Origin: Roseicitreum antarcticum
GTDB taxonomy: Bacteria > Pseudomonadota > Alphaproteobacteria > Rhodobacterales > Rhodobacteraceae
Reading direction: 5' to 3'
Length of the DNA: 64,000 bases
Assembly (NCBI RefSeq): GCF_014681765.1
Contig: NZ_CP061498.1
Span: forward strand, 1,116,001 to 1,180,000
Shown here: positions 53,650 through 62,001 of the stretch, piece after piece
Numbering within the stretch: the first letter of the stretch is position 1
Layout: the number at the start of each line of letters is the position of its first letter
Program-made: the position numbers and the translations under genes
Notes under the pieces: model-generated
The model's input: only the letters and a program-made list of their open reading frames with translations
Told to the model about the DNA's origin: nothing
The model's database searches: none

Positions 53650-54954
53650 CTATTCCGCCGCTTTCGCCATCGGGTTGTTGGGATGCGTGGTCCAGTTGCC
53701 GTATTCCGCCGGAACGACCTCGCCGGTGCGCGGATCGGTCGTGCCTGCGGGCAGGGTTTCCATGGTGATGCAATCCTCGACCGGGCAGACATTCACACAC
53801 AGGTTGCATGCGACGCATTCGTCATCCTTCACCGTGAACACCCGGTCTGGCGACATGGCGATGGCCTGATGGCTGGTATCCTCACACGCCGCGAAACAGC
53901 GCCCGCAGCTGATGCACAGGTCCTGATTGATCCGCGCCTTGGTGATGTGGTTGAGGTTGAGGTACTGCCAGTCGGTCACGTTGGGCACCGCGCGGCCCAC
54001 CACCTCATCAACCGAGGTCAGGCCCTTCTCATCCATCCAAAGCGACAACCCGGCGGTCATTTCCTTGATGATGCCGAAGCCATAGGTCATCGCGGCGGTG
54101 CAGACCTGCACGTTGCCCGCACCCAGCGTCATGTATTCCGCAGCGTCGCGCCATGTCGTCACGCCGCCGATACCGCTGATCGGCAAGCCCTGCGTTTCCG
54201 CAGAGCGCGCGATTTCCGCCACCATGTTCAAGGCGATCGGCTTCACCGCCGGGCCGCAATAGCCGCCATGGGTGCCCTTGCCGTCGATCATCGGTTCCGG
54301 GCTGAAAGTATCGAGGTTGACCGACGTGATCGAGTTGATCGTGTTGATCAGGCTGACCGCGTCGGCCCCGCCGCGCTTTGCCGCCTCGGCGGGTTTGCGG
54401 ATGTCCGAGATGTTCGGCGTCAGTTTGACAATACAGGGCATGCGCGAGTGTTTCTTGACCCACCGCGTCACCATCTCGATATATTCCGGCACCTGCCCCA
54501 CGGCGCTGCCCATGCCGCGTTCAGCCATGCCATGCGGGCAGCCGAAGTTCAGTTCGACCCCGTCGGCGCCAGTATCCTCGACCCGCGCAAGAATGGCCTG
54601 CCAGCTTTCTTCATCGCAGGGCACCATCAGGCTGACCACCATCGCACGGTCGGGCCAGTCGCGTTTCACCTGCTTGATCTCTTGCAGGTTGATCTCCAGT
54701 GGACGGTCGGTAATCAGTTCGATGTTGTTGAGGCCCAGCAACCGGCGATCTGCGCCCCAGATCGCGCCATAGCGTGGACCGTTCACATTGACGACCGGCG
54801 GCCCCTCGGCCCCCAACGTCTTCCAGACCACCCCACCCCAACCGGCCTGAAAGGCGCGCACCACGTTATACGCCTTGTCGGTTGGCGGCGCGCTGGCCAG
54901 CCAGAACGGGTTGGGGGATTTGATGCCGATAAAGTTGCTTGTCAGATTTGCCAT
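53650..54954 (-). CDS. preA: NAD-dependent dihydropyrimidine dehydrogenase subunit PreA
   Basis: PreA is the FMN and iron-sulphur subunit that reduces uracil or thymine. The 434-residue protein has the substrate-site LNFGCPHGMAERGMGSA with the catalytic Cys, a dihydroorotate-dehydrogenase-like barrel (VKLTPNISDI, GIGGVTTW). A ferredoxin domain follows with two clusters (CISCGRCFAAC and CVACNLCVNVC). It follows preT by 10 bp. Hydantoinase and beta-ureidopropionase genes of the rest of the pathway are not here. Confidence 0.95.
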   Translation of the reverse strand: MANLTSNFIGIKSPNPFWLASAPPTDKAYNVVRAFQAGWGGVVWKTLGAEGPPVVNVNGPRYGAIWGADRRLLGLNNIELITDRPLEINLQEIKQVKRDWPDRAMVVSLMVPCDEESWQAILARVEDTGADGVELNFGCPHGMAERGMGSAVGQVPEYIEMVTRWVKKHSRMPCIVKLTPNISDIRKPAEAAKRGGADAVSLINTINSITSVNLDTFSPEPMIDGKGTHGGYCGPAVKPIALNMVAEIARSAETQGLPISGIGGVTTWRDAAEYMTLGAGNVQVCTAAMTYGFGIIKEMTAGLSLWMDEKGLTSVDEVVGRAVPNVTDWQYLNLNHITKARINQDLCISCGRCFAACEDTSHQAIAMSPDRVFTVKDDECVACNLCVNVCPVEDCITMETLPAGTTDPRTGEVVPAEYGNWTTHPNNPMAKAAE

Positions 54955-54964
54955 GATGTTCCCC

Positions 54965-56299
54965 TCACGCCGTCAGGCTTGCATGAATATCCATCGCCGC
55001 GTCGCGGCCCTGCGCCACGGCAGTGACGGTCAGGTCATCGCCGCCCGCCGCGCAATCGCCGCCCGCCCAGACACCGGCCGCGCTGGTGCGGCCTGCGCCG
55101 GTCACCGCGATCTTGCCGCGCGCGATTTCCAGCGCGTCCGGCGCGCCGCTCAGCGTTTGGCCGATGGCGCGGAACACCTGGTCGGCGGGAAGGCGGAAGG
55201 TCTCGCCCGTCGGCTCCAGCCCCGCGTCGCCGCTGCGGGTATAGCCGAACTCGATCTCACGCACCGCGCCGTTGCCATGTACCGACATTGGCATTGCATT
55301 GGTGATGATGCGCACGCCCGCGTTGGCCGCGTGCGACAGCTCATAATCCGACGCACCCATCGCCTCACGCCCCCGGCGGTAGACCATGGTGACATGCTCG
55401 GACCCCAGCAGGCGCGATTGCACGGCGGCATCCACGGCCGTCATGCCGCCGCCGATCACCACCACATGGCGTCCGATCGGCAGGGCCGAGAGGTCGCTGA
55501 TCTGGCGCAGGTCTGCGATAAATTCCACCGCATCATGCACCCCGTGCCGGTCGTCGCCGGGCACACCAAGGGCATTGACCCCGCCCAATCCCATGCCAAG
55601 GAACACCGCGTCATAGTCCGTCCTCAGGTCAGTCAGTGTCGCGTCGTGGCCCAAAGCCACACCGCTGCGCAGGGTGATCCCGCCGATCTGCATCAGCCAG
55701 TCGACCTCTGCCTGCGCGAAACCGCCCGCCGCCTTGTAGGCCGCGATGCCATATTCGTTCAGCCCGCCGGGTTTGGCGCGCGCATCCATCAGCGTGACGT
55801 CATGGCCCAGCATTGCCAGCCGATGCGCACAGGCCAGCCCCGCAGGCCCAGCCCCCACAACCGCCACGCGTTTACCCGTGGGCGCGGCGCGGTCATAGGG
55901 ATGCACGCCCGCGTCAACCAGACCGTCGGTGGCGTAGCGTTGCAGACGTCCGATCTCTACCGGCTTGCCCTCGGCCGCCTCGCGCACGCACGCACCTTCG
56001 CACAGCGTCTCGGTCGGGCAGACACGGGCGCACATGCCGCCCAGGATGTTCTGATCGAAAATCGTGCGCGCCGCAGCCTCGGGCTGACCAGCCTGAATCT
56101 GGCGGATGAAGAGCGGGATGTCTATGGCCGTGGGGCAGGCGGTTATGCAGGGCGCGTCATAGCAGAAATAGCAGCGGTCTGCCGCGACGCGCGCTTCATG
56201 CGGATCGTATTCGGGATAAATGTCATCAAAGTTTGCCACATAGGCATCGGGCTCAAGCCGCCCGGCAACGATACCGGGGGTGGTAGGCGCAGGAGACAT
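54965..56299 (-). CDS. preT: NAD-dependent dihydropyrimidine dehydrogenase subunit PreT
   Basis: PreT feeds electrons from NAD(P)H through FAD and iron-sulphur clusters to PreA. The 444-residue protein has N-terminal Cys clusters (CYFCYDAPCITACP and GGMCARVCPTETLCEGAC), the FAD loop VAVVGAGPAGLACAHRLA, the NAD loop VVVIGGGMTAVDAA and the closing GVWAGGDCAAGGDDL. It resembles the small subunit of glutamate synthase, but the adjacent preA settles its role. A long palindrome precedes it. Confidence 0.94.
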   Translation of the reverse strand: MSPAPTTPGIVAGRLEPDAYVANFDDIYPEYDPHEARVAADRCYFCYDAPCITACPTAIDIPLFIRQIQAGQPEAAARTIFDQNILGGMCARVCPTETLCEGACVREAAEGKPVEIGRLQRYATDGLVDAGVHPYDRAAPTGKRVAVVGAGPAGLACAHRLAMLGHDVTLMDARAKPGGLNEYGIAAYKAAGGFAQAEVDWLMQIGGITLRSGVALGHDATLTDLRTDYDAVFLGMGLGGVNALGVPGDDRHGVHDAVEFIADLRQISDLSALPIGRHVVVIGGGMTAVDAAVQSRLLGSEHVTMVYRRGREAMGASDYELSHAANAGVRIITNAMPMSVHGNGAVREIEFGYTRSGDAGLEPTGETFRLPADQVFRAIGQTLSGAPDALEIARGKIAVTGAGRTSAAGVWAGGDCAAGGDDLTVTAVAQGRDAAMDIHASLTA

Positions 56300-56354
56300 A
56301 GGCTTTCCCTTTCCAGAGGATGGCTGTCATGTCCCTCACTGTGCCACAGATATG

Positions 56355-56376
56355 AATTTTATCAATTGATAAAATT
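56355..56376 (-). promoter_or_regulatory. Perfect 22-bp palindrome upstream of preT
   Basis: The half AATTTTATCAA is followed directly by its complement TTGATAAAATT, an A+T-rich island in G+C-rich DNA, 56 bp before the preT start. It is very likely the operator of a dimeric regulator such as a GntR- or TetR-family protein controlling pyrimidine reduction. The regulator gene is not adjacent. Confidence 0.75.
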
Positions 56377-56524
56377 TAGGCAGTTTGTGAACAGGAAAAC
56401 CCACGCCATACGTCCGGGGGAAAACGCTTCAAAAGCTCGGTGGGAGGGGTGTCCTGCACTGAGGCGGGTTTCATTTGAGCACCCCGCCGCCGCAGACAAA
56501 ACAACGCCGCCACAGGCGCCCGCC

Positions 56525-56548
56525 CCCTGATTTGCCCGCAAATCAGGG
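56525..56548. terminator. Stem-loop downstream of aroB
   Basis: CCCTGATTTGC and GCAAATCAGGG form an 11-bp perfect stem with a 2-nt centre, 80 bp beyond the aroB stop. There is no T run directly after it on either strand, so a termination role is only probable. Confidence 0.5.
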
Positions 56549-56627
56549 TCCAGTAAGGGTACAGGCCACCCGCATCGCGGGGGGCCTTCCATTGGATCAG
56601 GGCAGTATCACGCGGCAGCGCGAAGGA

Positions 56628-57743
56628 TCAGCGCGCTTTCAGCGCATCGTCGAGCACCGCGCGCAGCAGCGGCCCCGGCACCGCATCGCTGACAAAGGCC
56701 GCCCCGATGCCACGCGCCAGGATGAAGCGCATCTTGCCGTCTTGCACCTTCTTGTCCTGCGCCATCAGCGCCATCATGTCCCCGGCGCCCGGCAGATCGC
56801 CCGGAATATCGCCCAGGTCGGTCTTCATCCCCATCGCGCGCAGATGCGCGCGCACCCGTCCCGGCGTTTCCTGCGCACAAAGGCCCATGCGCGCCGACAG
56901 ATCAAACGCCAGCGCGCAGCCGATCGCCACGCCCTCGCCATGCAACAGCCGCGCCCCGTCGTAGCCGGTCGCCGCCTCCAGCGCGTGACAGAAGGTATGG
57001 CCCAGATTCAAAAGCGCGCGTTCGCCCTGTTCGGTCTCATCACGCGCCACGATTTCTGCCTTCATCTGCACCGCGCGGGTCACTGCGCGAAGCCGTGCCG
57101 CCACGTCGCCCGCAGCCATCGCGGGCGCGTGCGCCTCCAGCCATTCAAAGAAAGCCAGGTCGCCCAACAGGCCGTATTTCACCACCTCGCCATATCCGGC
57201 CAGAAAGTCGCGCGGCGGCATGGTCGAGAGCAGGTCGATATCCGCCAGCACCAGCGACGGCTGGTGAAACGCCCCTATCAGGTTCTTGCCCTGCGGCGTG
57301 TTGATCCCGGTCTTGCCGCCGACCGAACTGTCGACCTGCGCCAGGAGGCTGGTGGGAATCTGGACAAAGCGCACGCCGCGCCGCAGCACCGACGCCGCAA
57401 ACCCGGCCAGATCGCCGATCACGCCGCCGCCCAGTGCCACGACCATATCGCGCCGCTCTACCTGCTGGGCCAAAAGCCATTCCGCCGCGCGCCCCAGTTG
57501 CGTCCAGTTCTTCGTGCCCTCACCCGGCGGTAGCGCCAGCGCGGTCATCGATACCCCTGCCGCCGCCAGCCCGGCGCGCAGGGCTTCCAGATGCAGACCC
57601 GCCACCGTTTCATCGGTCAGCACCGCCACGCGCGGACGGTGCAGAAGTGGCGCGATCAGCCCCCCGGCGTCGGCCAGAAGCCCGGTGCCGATCACCACAT
57701 CATAGGCGCGCGCGCCCAGCGCCACATGCACCTGATCCCTCAT
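56628..57743 (-). CDS. aroB: 3-dehydroquinate synthase AroB
   Basis: AroB cyclises DAHP to 3-dehydroquinate in the shikimate pathway. The 371-residue protein has the NAD-binding ALGGGVIGDLAGFAASVLRRGV, the PTSLLAQVDSSVGGKTGIN block, the Lys motif AGYGEVVKYGLL and the metal ligands in LLNLGHTFCHALE and HGEGVAIG. Its start overlaps aroK by 4 bp. Confidence 0.97.
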   Translation of the reverse strand: MRDQVHVALGARAYDVVIGTGLLADAGGLIAPLLHRPRVAVLTDETVAGLHLEALRAGLAAAGVSMTALALPPGEGTKNWTQLGRAAEWLLAQQVERRDMVVALGGGVIGDLAGFAASVLRRGVRFVQIPTSLLAQVDSSVGGKTGINTPQGKNLIGAFHQPSLVLADIDLLSTMPPRDFLAGYGEVVKYGLLGDLAFFEWLEAHAPAMAAGDVAARLRAVTRAVQMKAEIVARDETEQGERALLNLGHTFCHALEAATGYDGARLLHGEGVAIGCALAFDLSARMGLCAQETPGRVRAHLRAMGMKTDLGDIPGDLPGAGDMMALMAQDKKVQDGKMRFILARGIGAAFVSDAVPGPLLRAVLDDALKAR

Positions 57744-58477
57744 TTTGCCCCTCCGTTCCGGCGCGCCGGGGCGCCTGCCGTCGTGTTGCGCGGCGCCGCA
57801 CGCTCATTTCCAGCGCTGGGTGTCTGGGGCCGGTCTGGCTCGCCACGCGGTGGGGGCTGCGCCTTTGCGGCCCCGGATCCGGCGCGCCCGGCTGTTCCCG
57901 CAGGCGCAGACCCGTCGGTTCCACCCGCATACGGCGCGCTTTGCACCACATCGGGGCGCGACAGCAGCGCGGCGCACACCTGCCCCGCCATCTCGGCAAT
58001 CGAATATTCAGCCCGCGCATCCACCGTCAGATCGGCCAGCGCATAAATCGGATCGCGTTCAGCCAGCAATTCCCCCAGCGTCTGGCGCGGATTGGCCGTG
58101 CGCAAAAGCGGGCGCGAGGTTTTTTGCCGCACACGTGTCCACAAGAGCTCTAGATCAGCGCGCAGCCAGACCGAGATGCCAAGCCCCGTGATCCGTGTGC
58201 GCGTTTCCGCCGACAAAAACGCCCCGCCGCCCACTGACAGGATCCCCGGCGGGCCGCTTAGCAGGCGCGCGATGACTTGCGCCTCTTTCAGACGGAAAAA
58301 TGCCTCGCCGTCGCGCGCAAAAATCTCAGGGATGCTCATGTTGGCGGCGCGCACGATCTCATCATCCGAATCGACGAAAGGCACGCCCAGCAGCCGCGCC
58401 AGTTCGGTCCCGATCGCGGTTTTGCCCGCGCCCATCATCCCCACCAGAACGACGGTTTTGTGTAATATCTCTGTCAC
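57740..58477 (-). CDS. aroK: Shikimate kinase AroK with long C-terminal tail
   Basis: AroK phosphorylates shikimate. The kinase domain fills residues 1 to about 180, with Walker A GMMGAGKT (13-20), the shikimate-site DSDDEIVRAANMSI and the lid TSRPLL. The start is GTG at 58477, supported by GAGAGG upstream. About 65 further residues are Pro/Gly/Ala/Arg-rich and look disordered, making this longer than most AroK (170-200 residues). aroK-aroB is a conserved pair. Confidence 0.94.
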   Translation of the reverse strand: MTEILHKTVVLVGMMGAGKTAIGTELARLLGVPFVDSDDEIVRAANMSIPEIFARDGEAFFRLKEAQVIARLLSGPPGILSVGGGAFLSAETRTRITGLGISVWLRADLELLWTRVRQKTSRPLLRTANPRQTLGELLAERDPIYALADLTVDARAEYSIAEMAGQVCAALLSRPDVVQSAPYAGGTDGSAPAGTAGRAGSGAAKAQPPPRGEPDRPQTPSAGNERAAPRNTTAGAPARRNGGAK

Positions 58478-58661
58478 ACAGGCCTCTCTTGCCGGGTCGT
58501 TCCAGCGCCTGCCGCGACCCGGCCATGGCGTTTTCGTGATCTTCGCCCTGAATGACGTGATCTCGGCCGGATTTCCAGCTATAAAGCGACGAACTGGCGA
58601 TGCGGGGCTTTCACGTTGGCATGGCACAGCATAAACAGAACAACAAATCCGGGGCACAGAC

Positions 58662-58796
58662 ATGCGGCATATATTCAAACTTCTGGTGGTTTTGGTGGTT
58701 CTGGGGGGCATCGGACTGGTGGGCTTCGCCTATGTCGGCGACCTCAGCCCGGATCAGAGCCTGACCACGCAGCCGGTGACGCTGGATGTGCAGTGA
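58662..58796 (+). CDS. Small single-span membrane protein (44 residues)
   Basis: This frame encodes a basic start (MRHIFK), one hydrophobic helix (LLVVLVVLGGIGLVGFAYV) and a polar tail (GDLSPDQSLTTQPVTLDVQ). It lies divergent from aroK and before the repeat-bearing protein gene. I believe similar short proteins occur at this place in relatives, which supports a real gene, but this needs a search. Function unknown. Confidence 0.65.
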   Translation: MRHIFKLLVVLVVLGGIGLVGFAYVGDLSPDQSLTTQPVTLDVQ

Positions 58797-58863
58797 TACC
58801 TATCCCAAAGAGCGGGCGCATCTGCGGTCCGCAGGCGTGGACGATTCCGCCTGCTTGGGCGGC

Positions 58864-60789
58864 ATGTTGCCGGGGCGCCTGAAACTTTCGGCCTCGCACC
58901 TGCCGAACCTGCGGTTCACGCCCACGGCCCTGACCAGCGTGCTCGCCCTTGCGCTATCGGTCGGCGCGGTCGGGGCCCAACAGGACCAGCCGCTGGACGC
59001 AAGGCGCCCCGAGGCGCGGCCTCAGTCACAATCTCTGGGTGAGGCGCAAGCCCGATCGCAGACGCCAGCGCCGGGCAACGCCCCGATGTCGGCCATCGAC
59101 TGGCTGTCGCAATCTGTCGCCCTGCCACAGCCGCAGGCCCAACCCTTTGACCAGCAACTGAGCGGGGTACGCAACGACGCGATCAGCGTCACGCCACTGG
59201 ATGCACAATCGGTCGATGCCACGGGCCTTTTGTCGGCGCGCCGTGCCGGATTGCCCGATGATTTCTGGGGCGATACCACAGCGCCCGCCCTGGCCGCGAT
59301 CATCGCAGGATTGTCCCCGGACATGCTGCCCGCCGCGCGCGACATGACCGTGCGCATCTTGCTGGCTGAACTGACGCCGCCCCGCCCTGCCCCGCAAGGT
59401 GCGGGAACGAACGGCGGAGACCCCAACGCCCCCAATGCGCTGTTCCTGGCCCGACTGGACAAGCTGCTGGAATTCGGCGCGCTGGAACAGGTGATGGCGC
59501 TGACCGATGCCGCAGGCTCGGAAAGCCCGGCAGTGTTTCAACGCTGGTTCGATGCCGCCCTTCTGCTGGGCGAGGAAGACCGCGCGTGCGACGCCCTGCG
59601 CGCCCGCCCGCAACTGTCCCCCACGCTGCCTACCCGCGTCTTTTGCCTGGCGCGCGGCGGCGAGTGGGGCACGGCGGCGCTGATCTTGCGCAGCGCGCAG
59701 GCACTGGATCAGATCGCCCCGGCGGATGCGACCTTGCTGATCCGCTTTCTGGACCCTGAGGCGGAAAGCGCCGACGGCACCCTGCCCCCGCTCAGCCGCC
59801 CCTCGCCGCTGACATGGCGGATGCTGGAGGCTATTGGCGAGCCGGTGAGCACCCATCTGCTGCCCATCGCGTTCTCGCATGCCGATCTGCGCGGCACCGC
59901 AGGGTGGCGCGCGCAACTGGAGGCCGGCGAACGCCTGACACGCGCAGGCGCGTTGGAGCCCAACCGCCTGCTGGGGCTCTATTCCGAACGTATGCCCGCC
60001 GCCTCGGGCGGAATATGGGACCGGGTGCGCGACATTCAGCGCTTTGATACCGCGCTGGCCAGCGGCGACCCAGCGTCGGTGGCAGCGGCGCTTTTGCGCG
60101 TCTGGCCCCGCATCACGTCGGGGGAGCTGGAGACCGCTTTTTCCGCGCTTTACGCAGCGCCACTGGCCCGCCTGCCCCTGACGGGTGAAGCCGCAGCGCT
60201 GGCATTCGAGATCGGGCTGCTGACCCCGGAGTATGAGACATTCGCGCTTGCAGCCGGGTTTTCGCAAGACGATGCGACAGGCGGCACCCCCGGCATGGCC
60301 GAGGGGCGCAGCCGCCGCACCGGGACGGACGACCGGCCAGAAACGCTGGTCAGCGCGGTTAGCGGGGACACATCCGGCACGCCGTCGATCCGCGCGCCCG
60401 GCACGCCCTCCATCCGCGCGCCCGGCACGCCCTCCATCCGCGTGCCTGACACGCCCTCCATCCGCGTGCCTGACACGACCCGGGCGCGGTTCCTTGCAGG
60501 CGTCGCGCGCGGCATGATCCCCCCTGACCTGAGCTATGGCAACGGGCTGGGTAGGGCGATTGCCGATGCTTTCGCCGACCCTGCCCCCGTCGCCCCCGCG
60601 CAACAGCGCGCATTGGAAAACGGCGCGCTCGGGGCCGAGGTGCTGCGCGCGCTGGACCGCCTGACCATCGGCGCGGCAGATGATCTGCGCGCCGTGGTCG
60701 AAGCGCTGGCCCTCCTGCGCTACGTCCGCATGGAAGACACGGCGCGGCAGGCGGCCTTGCAGCTGCTGTTGCTGGAACGGCGGGGCTGA
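58864..60789 (+). CDS. Secreted or periplasmic helical-repeat protein of unknown function, before xerD
   Basis: This is a 641-residue protein with a probable signal peptide (SVLALALSVGAVGAQ, cleavage near residue 39). The rest is Ala/Leu-rich with helical repeats reminiscent of Sel1/TPR-like folds (ALEQVMALTDAAGSESPAVFQRWFDAALLLGEEDRACDALRAR). Near residues 505-536 it contains four copies of GTPSIRAP-like octapeptides. The ATG at 58864 gives a normal signal peptide; ATG at 58786 is an alternative. It lies 10 bp before xerD. I do not recognise a named family. Confidence 0.75.
   Translation: MLPGRLKLSASHLPNLRFTPTALTSVLALALSVGAVGAQQDQPLDARRPEARPQSQSLGEAQARSQTPAPGNAPMSAIDWLSQSVALPQPQAQPFDQQLSGVRNDAISVTPLDAQSVDATGLLSARRAGLPDDFWGDTTAPALAAIIAGLSPDMLPAARDMTVRILLAELTPPRPAPQGAGTNGGDPNAPNALFLARLDKLLEFGALEQVMALTDAAGSESPAVFQRWFDAALLLGEEDRACDALRARPQLSPTLPTRVFCLARGGEWGTAALILRSAQALDQIAPADATLLIRFLDPEAESADGTLPPLSRPSPLTWRMLEAIGEPVSTHLLPIAFSHADLRGTAGWRAQLEAGERLTRAGALEPNRLLGLYSERMPAASGGIWDRVRDIQRFDTALASGDPASVAAALLRVWPRITSGELETAFSALYAAPLARLPLTGEAAALAFEIGLLTPEYETFALAAGFSQDDATGGTPGMAEGRSRRTGTDDRPETLVSAVSGDTSGTPSIRAPGTPSIRAPGTPSIRVPDTPSIRVPDTTRARFLAGVARGMIPPDLSYGNGLGRAIADAFADPAPVAPAQQRALENGALGAEVLRALDRLTIGAADDLRAVVEALALLRYVRMEDTARQAALQLLLLERRG
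60376..60471 (+). repeat. 24-bp tandem repeat (four copies) in the coding region
   Basis: Four consecutive 24-bp units at 60376, 60400, 60424 and 60448 encode GTPSIRAP, GTPSIRAP, GTPSIRVP and DTPSIRVP. The unit length is a multiple of three, so copy number can change without breaking the frame. Confidence 0.9.
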
Positions 60790-60798
60790 GGTTCGGCC

Positions 60799-61872
60799 AT
60801 GCCCTCACACCCGGTCCGCGCTACGCGCCCCAAAGCCATATCGCCCGAAGCGATCCAGCCTGAAGCCATGTCGCCTGACGCCGCGCCAAATATGGCCGAG
60901 GGCCCTGCCCCGGCGGATGATCTGCGCTGGATCGCGACCTTCCTTGAGGCGCAGGCCGCCGAACAGGACAGCGCGCGCAACACCCTGCTGGCCTATGGGC
61001 GCGACCTGCGCGATGCGCAGGGCTGGCTGGCCCACCGGGGCCTGCGCTTTGCCACGGCAAGCCGCACCGATGTCGAAAGCTATCTGATGTCATGCGACGC
61101 GCAGGGGCTGGCCCGCGCCACAAGGGCGCGGCGGCTGTCGGCATTGCGTCAGCTATACCGCTTTGCCTATGATGAAGGCTGGCGGCGCGATAATCCGGCG
61201 ATCGAGATCACCGGCCCCGGCAAGTCCAAACGCCTGCCCGGCACGCTGAGCGCGCAAGAAGTCACCGCCCTGATGGAGGCCGCCCCCCGCACAGGGCGCA
61301 GCCCCGTTGACCGGCTGCGCAATGCCTGTCTGATGGAGGTTCTTTATGCCACGGGCATGCGCGTATCCGAACTGGTCAGCCTGCCGGTGGCCGCTGCGCG
61401 CGGCGATCCTGCCATGCTGCTGGTGCGCGGCAAGGGCGGCAAGGAACGCATGGTGCCGCTGTCAGCGCCCGCGCGCGTGGCGATGACAGCGTGGCTGGCC
61501 GAATGGGACGCTGCGGCCGAGGCCGGTCGCGCGAAGGGCAAACCGGTACCACGCCACCTCTTCCCCTCGCGCAGCGCCGACGGGCACATGACGCGTATCC
61601 GGTTCTACACGCTGATCAAGGAAATCTGCGTCATAGCCGGGCTTGACCCGGTGCGCGTCACGCCGCATGTGCTGCGCCATGCGTTTGCCACCCACCTGCT
61701 GGCCGGCGGGGCCGATCTTCGCGTCATCCAGACGCTGATGGGGCATGCCGATGTCTCCTCGACCGAGATCTACACCCATGTGCTGGAAGACCGGCTGCGC
61801 GCGCTGGTCATGGATCACCACCCGCTGGCCGATACCCCACCAAGGGGCGATGACCCAGCCGGGACGGCATGA
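60799..61872 (+). CDS. xerD: Site-specific tyrosine recombinase XerD
   Basis: XerD, with XerC, resolves chromosome dimers at dif. The 357-residue protein has a core-binding domain (WIATFLEAQAAEQDSARNTLLAYGRDL). The catalytic domain has the Arg in YATGMRVSELVSL, Lys in VRGKGGKERMVPL, the H-x-x-R in TPHVLRHAFATHLL, the His/Trp position in LMGHADVSSTEIYTHV and the Tyr in that last motif. About 30 extra N-terminal residues carry SPEAIQPEAMSPDA repeats. GAGG before ATG 60799 supports this start; 60892 is an alternative. Confidence 0.94.
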   Translation: MPSHPVRATRPKAISPEAIQPEAMSPDAAPNMAEGPAPADDLRWIATFLEAQAAEQDSARNTLLAYGRDLRDAQGWLAHRGLRFATASRTDVESYLMSCDAQGLARATRARRLSALRQLYRFAYDEGWRRDNPAIEITGPGKSKRLPGTLSAQEVTALMEAAPRTGRSPVDRLRNACLMEVLYATGMRVSELVSLPVAAARGDPAMLLVRGKGGKERMVPLSAPARVAMTAWLAEWDAAAEAGRAKGKPVPRHLFPSRSADGHMTRIRFYTLIKEICVIAGLDPVRVTPHVLRHAFATHLLAGGADLRVIQTLMGHADVSSTEIYTHVLEDRLRALVMDHHPLADTPPRGDDPAGTA

Positions 61873-62001
61873 CACAGACCCGCACCAAAACCGGCGGCAC
61901 ACCGCTGCCAGCACACGCGCATGGGCCGACGCGCCTGCAATCGAAATTCAACTGACGCGCGGCCAAGGCCGTGCACCACAACCAAAAAGGGAAATTTGAC
62001 C

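Noticed and set aside
53509-56530. Two long plus-strand frames (505 and 551 codons)
   Set aside because: They mirror preA and preT, whose motifs on the minus strand are complete.
60799-61872. XerD-like recombinase as an integrase of a mobile element
   Set aside because: It has full XerD motifs, no adjacent tRNA or attachment-site repeats and no phage or plasmid genes.
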